A stretch of DNA of 7,633 nucleotides from Candidatus Sulfotelmatobacter sp. (GTDB lineage Bacteria; Acidobacteriota; Terriglobia; Terriglobales; Acidobacteriaceae). The translations under genes were made by a program, and so were the position numbers. This document shows positions 6,261-7,633 of the stretch, piece by piece; the stretch's first letter is position 1, and the number at the start of each line of letters is the position of its first letter. The notes below the pieces were generated by a model. The model made no database searches and was not told the origin of the DNA. It worked only from the letters and a program-made list of their open reading frames with translations. The stretch lies in assembly GCA_030037515.1 (NCBI GenBank), contig JASHRE010000126.1, positions 1-7,633 on the forward strand, written 5' to 3'.

Positions 6261-6476
6261 ATCGCGGGTTATGCCCGCCTTTCTGTTGTCCTATTGTCTG
6301 AGATGCCCGGCACTCCTTCAAGGTTACTAAGGTTCTCTGCGCATTAACGGCGGGGATTCCCCCTGTCTTAGCCGGGATGTTCGGAATATTCCAGAAATTG
6401 ATAGGCCGGATCGCTTTCCTGAATAGGGTGGCGATGGGTCATTCTTAAAGGCGGAGAATTGTCATCCGCTGCCGTG
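6261..6476. other. Intergenic region with short palindromes, no gene seen
   Basis: This 216-bp gap between two minus-strand genes holds no supported ORF. It contains a perfect 10-bp palindrome GGAATATTCC (6383-6392), a GGGG-ATT-CCCC hairpin (6352-6362), a tandem AAGGTT pair 9 bp apart (6320 and 6329) and the GCGGG/CCCGC hairpin beside the downstream start. None is followed by a T-run in the minus direction. No convincing promoter for the 119-residue gene was found. Confidence 0.4.
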
Positions 6477-7244
6477 CTATTGTACGTCGGAAACTTTTCC
6501 GTTTAAGAACGTGACCTTAACGTCCTTGTATACGTAGATCTGTTTTGTGCCTAGGTTGAATATCTTGTCCGGCTTGCCAAGTGCGGACTCGACCTGGTCG
6601 GTCGTCATTCCCAACTGCACCGTTGCGGGCTCCGCTTGTTGCGCGGGCTGCGTCTGCTGTGCTGGAGCGGCTTGTTGGTCGGGTTGCTGCGCAGCGTCGG
6701 CGCTCTGTTCCTGCTGATCATCGCTGATGATGGCAAACACTTGTCCGATCGTGTCTTCCACTTCACCCGCGCTCGCCTTCTCCAGATGTCCTTTGGCGAA
6801 CTCGAACACAACCTCACCCTTCATGGCGTTCTGCACGCTGTCGTTGTAACAACTATCGCAGCGCACGACCTGCATTGTTATCTTCGCTTTTGCGAGATCG
6901 ACATCGACTTTGACCGGATAAACCTTTGCTCCTTTCTTGAAGACACCGCTCACATTCTTCATCATGTTGGCGCAGAAGCCGGTCGAGGGATGCATCTCGT
7001 TATCATGAAATTTCGCCGGACACTTGGCCAAGGCCTTCCATGGCACAGCGATGATTCCGCCTTTCTGCACAGCCAGCAGAGTGCCGGGATCGCCCACAAT
7101 AGCACCGTCCGCCCCAATTCGAACGCTTTTGTATTGTGCATTCAGCTGTGCCTGCAGACTTGGAGCTTGTGAATAGGCTGGGATGGCGAGCGTTGCGTTC
7201 GCGAGGATAAGAACAAGTAGCCGGGCGAGCGATTGTTGAAGCAT
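6477..7244 (-). CDS. Secreted Gln-linker protein with BamE/SmpA-like C-terminus (paralogue 1)
   Basis: 255 residues. The ATG at 7244 is chosen over the further upstream in-frame start at 7280 because AGGAGG lies 6 nt before it and it opens a good signal peptide ('LARLLVLILANATLAIPAYSQ', cleavage near residue 26). Residues 27-175 form an unnamed domain with 'GTLLAVQKGGIIAVPWKAL' and two cysteine pairs: C75 and C91 ('KCPAKFHDNEMHPSTGFC'), and C129 and C132 ('RCDSC'). It ends in 'VEDTIGQVFAII'. Residues about 176-206 are a Gln/Ala/Pro linker. Residues 209-255 ('LGMTTDQVESALGKPDKIFN', then 'YVYKDVKVTFLNGKVSDVQ') match the small BamE/SmpA-like fold, in which 'GMT..QV...LGKP' is typical. BamE proper is an outer-membrane assembly lipoprotein, but this protein has no lipobox and is probably periplasmic. 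I remember this architecture, often in several copies, from Acidobacteriota. The next paralogue lies 126 bp upstream. Confidence 0.87.
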   Translation of the reverse strand: MLQQSLARLLVLILANATLAIPAYSQAPSLQAQLNAQYKSVRIGADGAIVGDPGTLLAVQKGGIIAVPWKALAKCPAKFHDNEMHPSTGFCANMMKNVSGVFKKGAKVYPVKVDVDLAKAKITMQVVRCDSCYNDSVQNAMKGEVVFEFAKGHLEKASAGEVEDTIGQVFAIISDDQQEQSADAAQQPDQQAAPAQQTQPAQQAEPATVQLGMTTDQVESALGKPDKIFNLGTKQIYVYKDVKVTFLNGKVSDVQ

Positions 7245-7250
7245 AAGTCT

Positions 7251-7256
7251 CCTCCT
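7251..7256 (-). promoter_or_regulatory. Consensus ribosome binding site of paralogue 1
   Basis: On the minus strand AGGAGG ends 6 nt before the ATG at 7244. It decides the start of this gene and suggests efficient translation, in contrast to tssK and the 119-residue gene, which lack a clear site. Confidence 0.8.
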
Positions 7257-7370
7257 GATCGATACGCGACAGGGGGGCAATCGCAGGATTTAATTCTTAC
7301 TGCTCCGGCCAGAGTACCGTTCTCTGCGCGGTTCTTCTCACTTTCTGGCACGACCTCGCAGCATGTTCAC

Positions 7371-7633
7371 TTATTGAACGTCAGAAACCTTTCCGTTCAC
7401 AAAGGTGACTTTCAGATCTTTGTAGATATACAACTGCTTGGCCCCCAAGTTGACGATCTTGTCCGGCTTACCCAGGGCAGCTTCGACCTGATCCGGCGTT
7501 TGTCCTTTCTCGATGGTCTGAGGTTCGGCTTGTTGTTGCGGCTGCTGCTGTTGTTGGCCCTGATCCGCGGCTTGCTGATCCTGGCCGCCCTGCTGGCCCG
7601 GTTGCTGCTGAGAATTCTGATCGCCTTGCTGCG
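7371..7633 (-). CDS. Secreted Gln-linker BamE/SmpA-like protein, paralogue 2 (N-terminus outside window)
   Basis: The minus-strand frame is open from the right edge to TAA at 7373-7371, giving 87 complete C-terminal codons. The first 35 or so residues are a Gln/Gly/Asp-rich linker with runs such as QQQQQPQQQAEP. The last 45 ('GQTPDQVEAALGKPDKIVNL', then 'YIYKDLKVTFVNGKVSDVQ') are the same BamE/SmpA-like domain as in 6477-7244. Over the last 52 residues I count 39 identities by eye (75%), and both end in exactly NGKVSDVQ. The Met of the usual 'GMT' is Gln here. The 126-bp spacing and same strand indicate a tandem duplication, probably co-transcribed with paralogue 1. By analogy the missing N-terminus should hold a signal peptide and a similar N-terminal domain; this cannot be seen. 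Confidence 0.85.
   Translation of the reverse strand, partial: QQGDQNSQQQPGQQGGQDQQAADQGQQQQQPQQQAEPQTIEKGQTPDQVEAALGKPDKIVNLGAKQLYIYKDLKVTFVNGKVSDVQ

Noticed and set aside
5465..6330. Overlapping plus-strand ORFs across the start of tssK and the 119-residue gene
   Set aside because: They are antisense to regions with recognisable motifs (TssK N-terminus, LIAAAPDM), have no domain character, and overlap one another.
6352..6362. GGGG-ATT-CCCC hairpin as terminator of paralogue 1
   Set aside because: The stem is only 4 bp, it lies more than 110 bp past the stop codon, and no T-run follows in the minus direction.
7310..7326. CAGAG/CTCTG inverted repeat between the two paralogues
   Set aside because: Five-bp arms with a 7-nt loop are expected by chance, and there is no T-run or promoter context to give it a role.
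7501..7633. CTG/TTG-rich stretch at the right edge as a DNA microsatellite
   Set aside because: It is explained by mixed CAG/CAA glutamine codons in the Gln-rich linker of paralogue 2 on the minus strand; the codons alternate irregularly, so it is not a pure repeat tract.

Overview
The window looks like chromosomal DNA of an Acidobacteriota-type bacterium (Terriglobia-like). This is an inference. It rests on moderately GC-rich coding DNA, secreted proteins ending in a BamE-like 'GKPDKI..LG.K..Y.YKD.KVTF.NGKVSDVQ' tail of a kind I remember from that phylum, and a proline-rich tail-anchored protein with a kinase-like N-terminus. I could not run a search to confirm it. No rRNA, tRNA, CRISPR array, insertion sequence or integrase is visible.

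Layout. Positions 1-720 (+) hold the C-terminal part of a membrane protein cut by the window edge: proline/alanine linker, one transmembrane helix, BON domain, TPR-like helices. It converges on 805-2448 (-), a 547-residue secreted low-complexity protein with a striking Tyr/Trp/His-rich block and a two-cysteine C-terminal domain. A 317-bp divergent intergenic region with three successive inverted repeats and a perfect TATAAT leads into 2766-4322 (+). That gene encodes a 518-residue protein with a kinase N-lobe-like start, a long Pro/Ala-rich linker with a repeated EFT..F motif, and a C-terminal membrane anchor. It converges on tssK (4384-5754, -), the type VI secretion baseplate gene and the only confidently named gene here.

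Upstream of tssK on the same strand lie a 119-residue protein with a phage-type 'LIAAAPDM' motif (5901-6260) and then two tandem paralogues of a secreted Gln-rich protein with a BamE/SmpA-like C-terminus. One paralogue is complete (6477-7244); the other is cut by the right edge (7371-7633). All genes from the right edge to 4384 run on the minus strand, but the gaps (126, 216 and 146 bp) are too wide to assert one operon.

How they may work together. Apart from TssK, the products are mostly envelope proteins (three secreted, two membrane-anchored). TssK links the sheath/baseplate to the membrane complex, yet no tssJ, tssL or tssM is in view, so the rest of the machine must lie outside. A kinase-like tail-anchored protein next to tssK makes a phosphorylation-linked or scaffolding role conceivable, but neighbourhood is the only support. 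The best candidates for undescribed biology are the truncated pseudokinase with its repeated EFT motif and the duplicated Gln-linker/BamE-like proteins.
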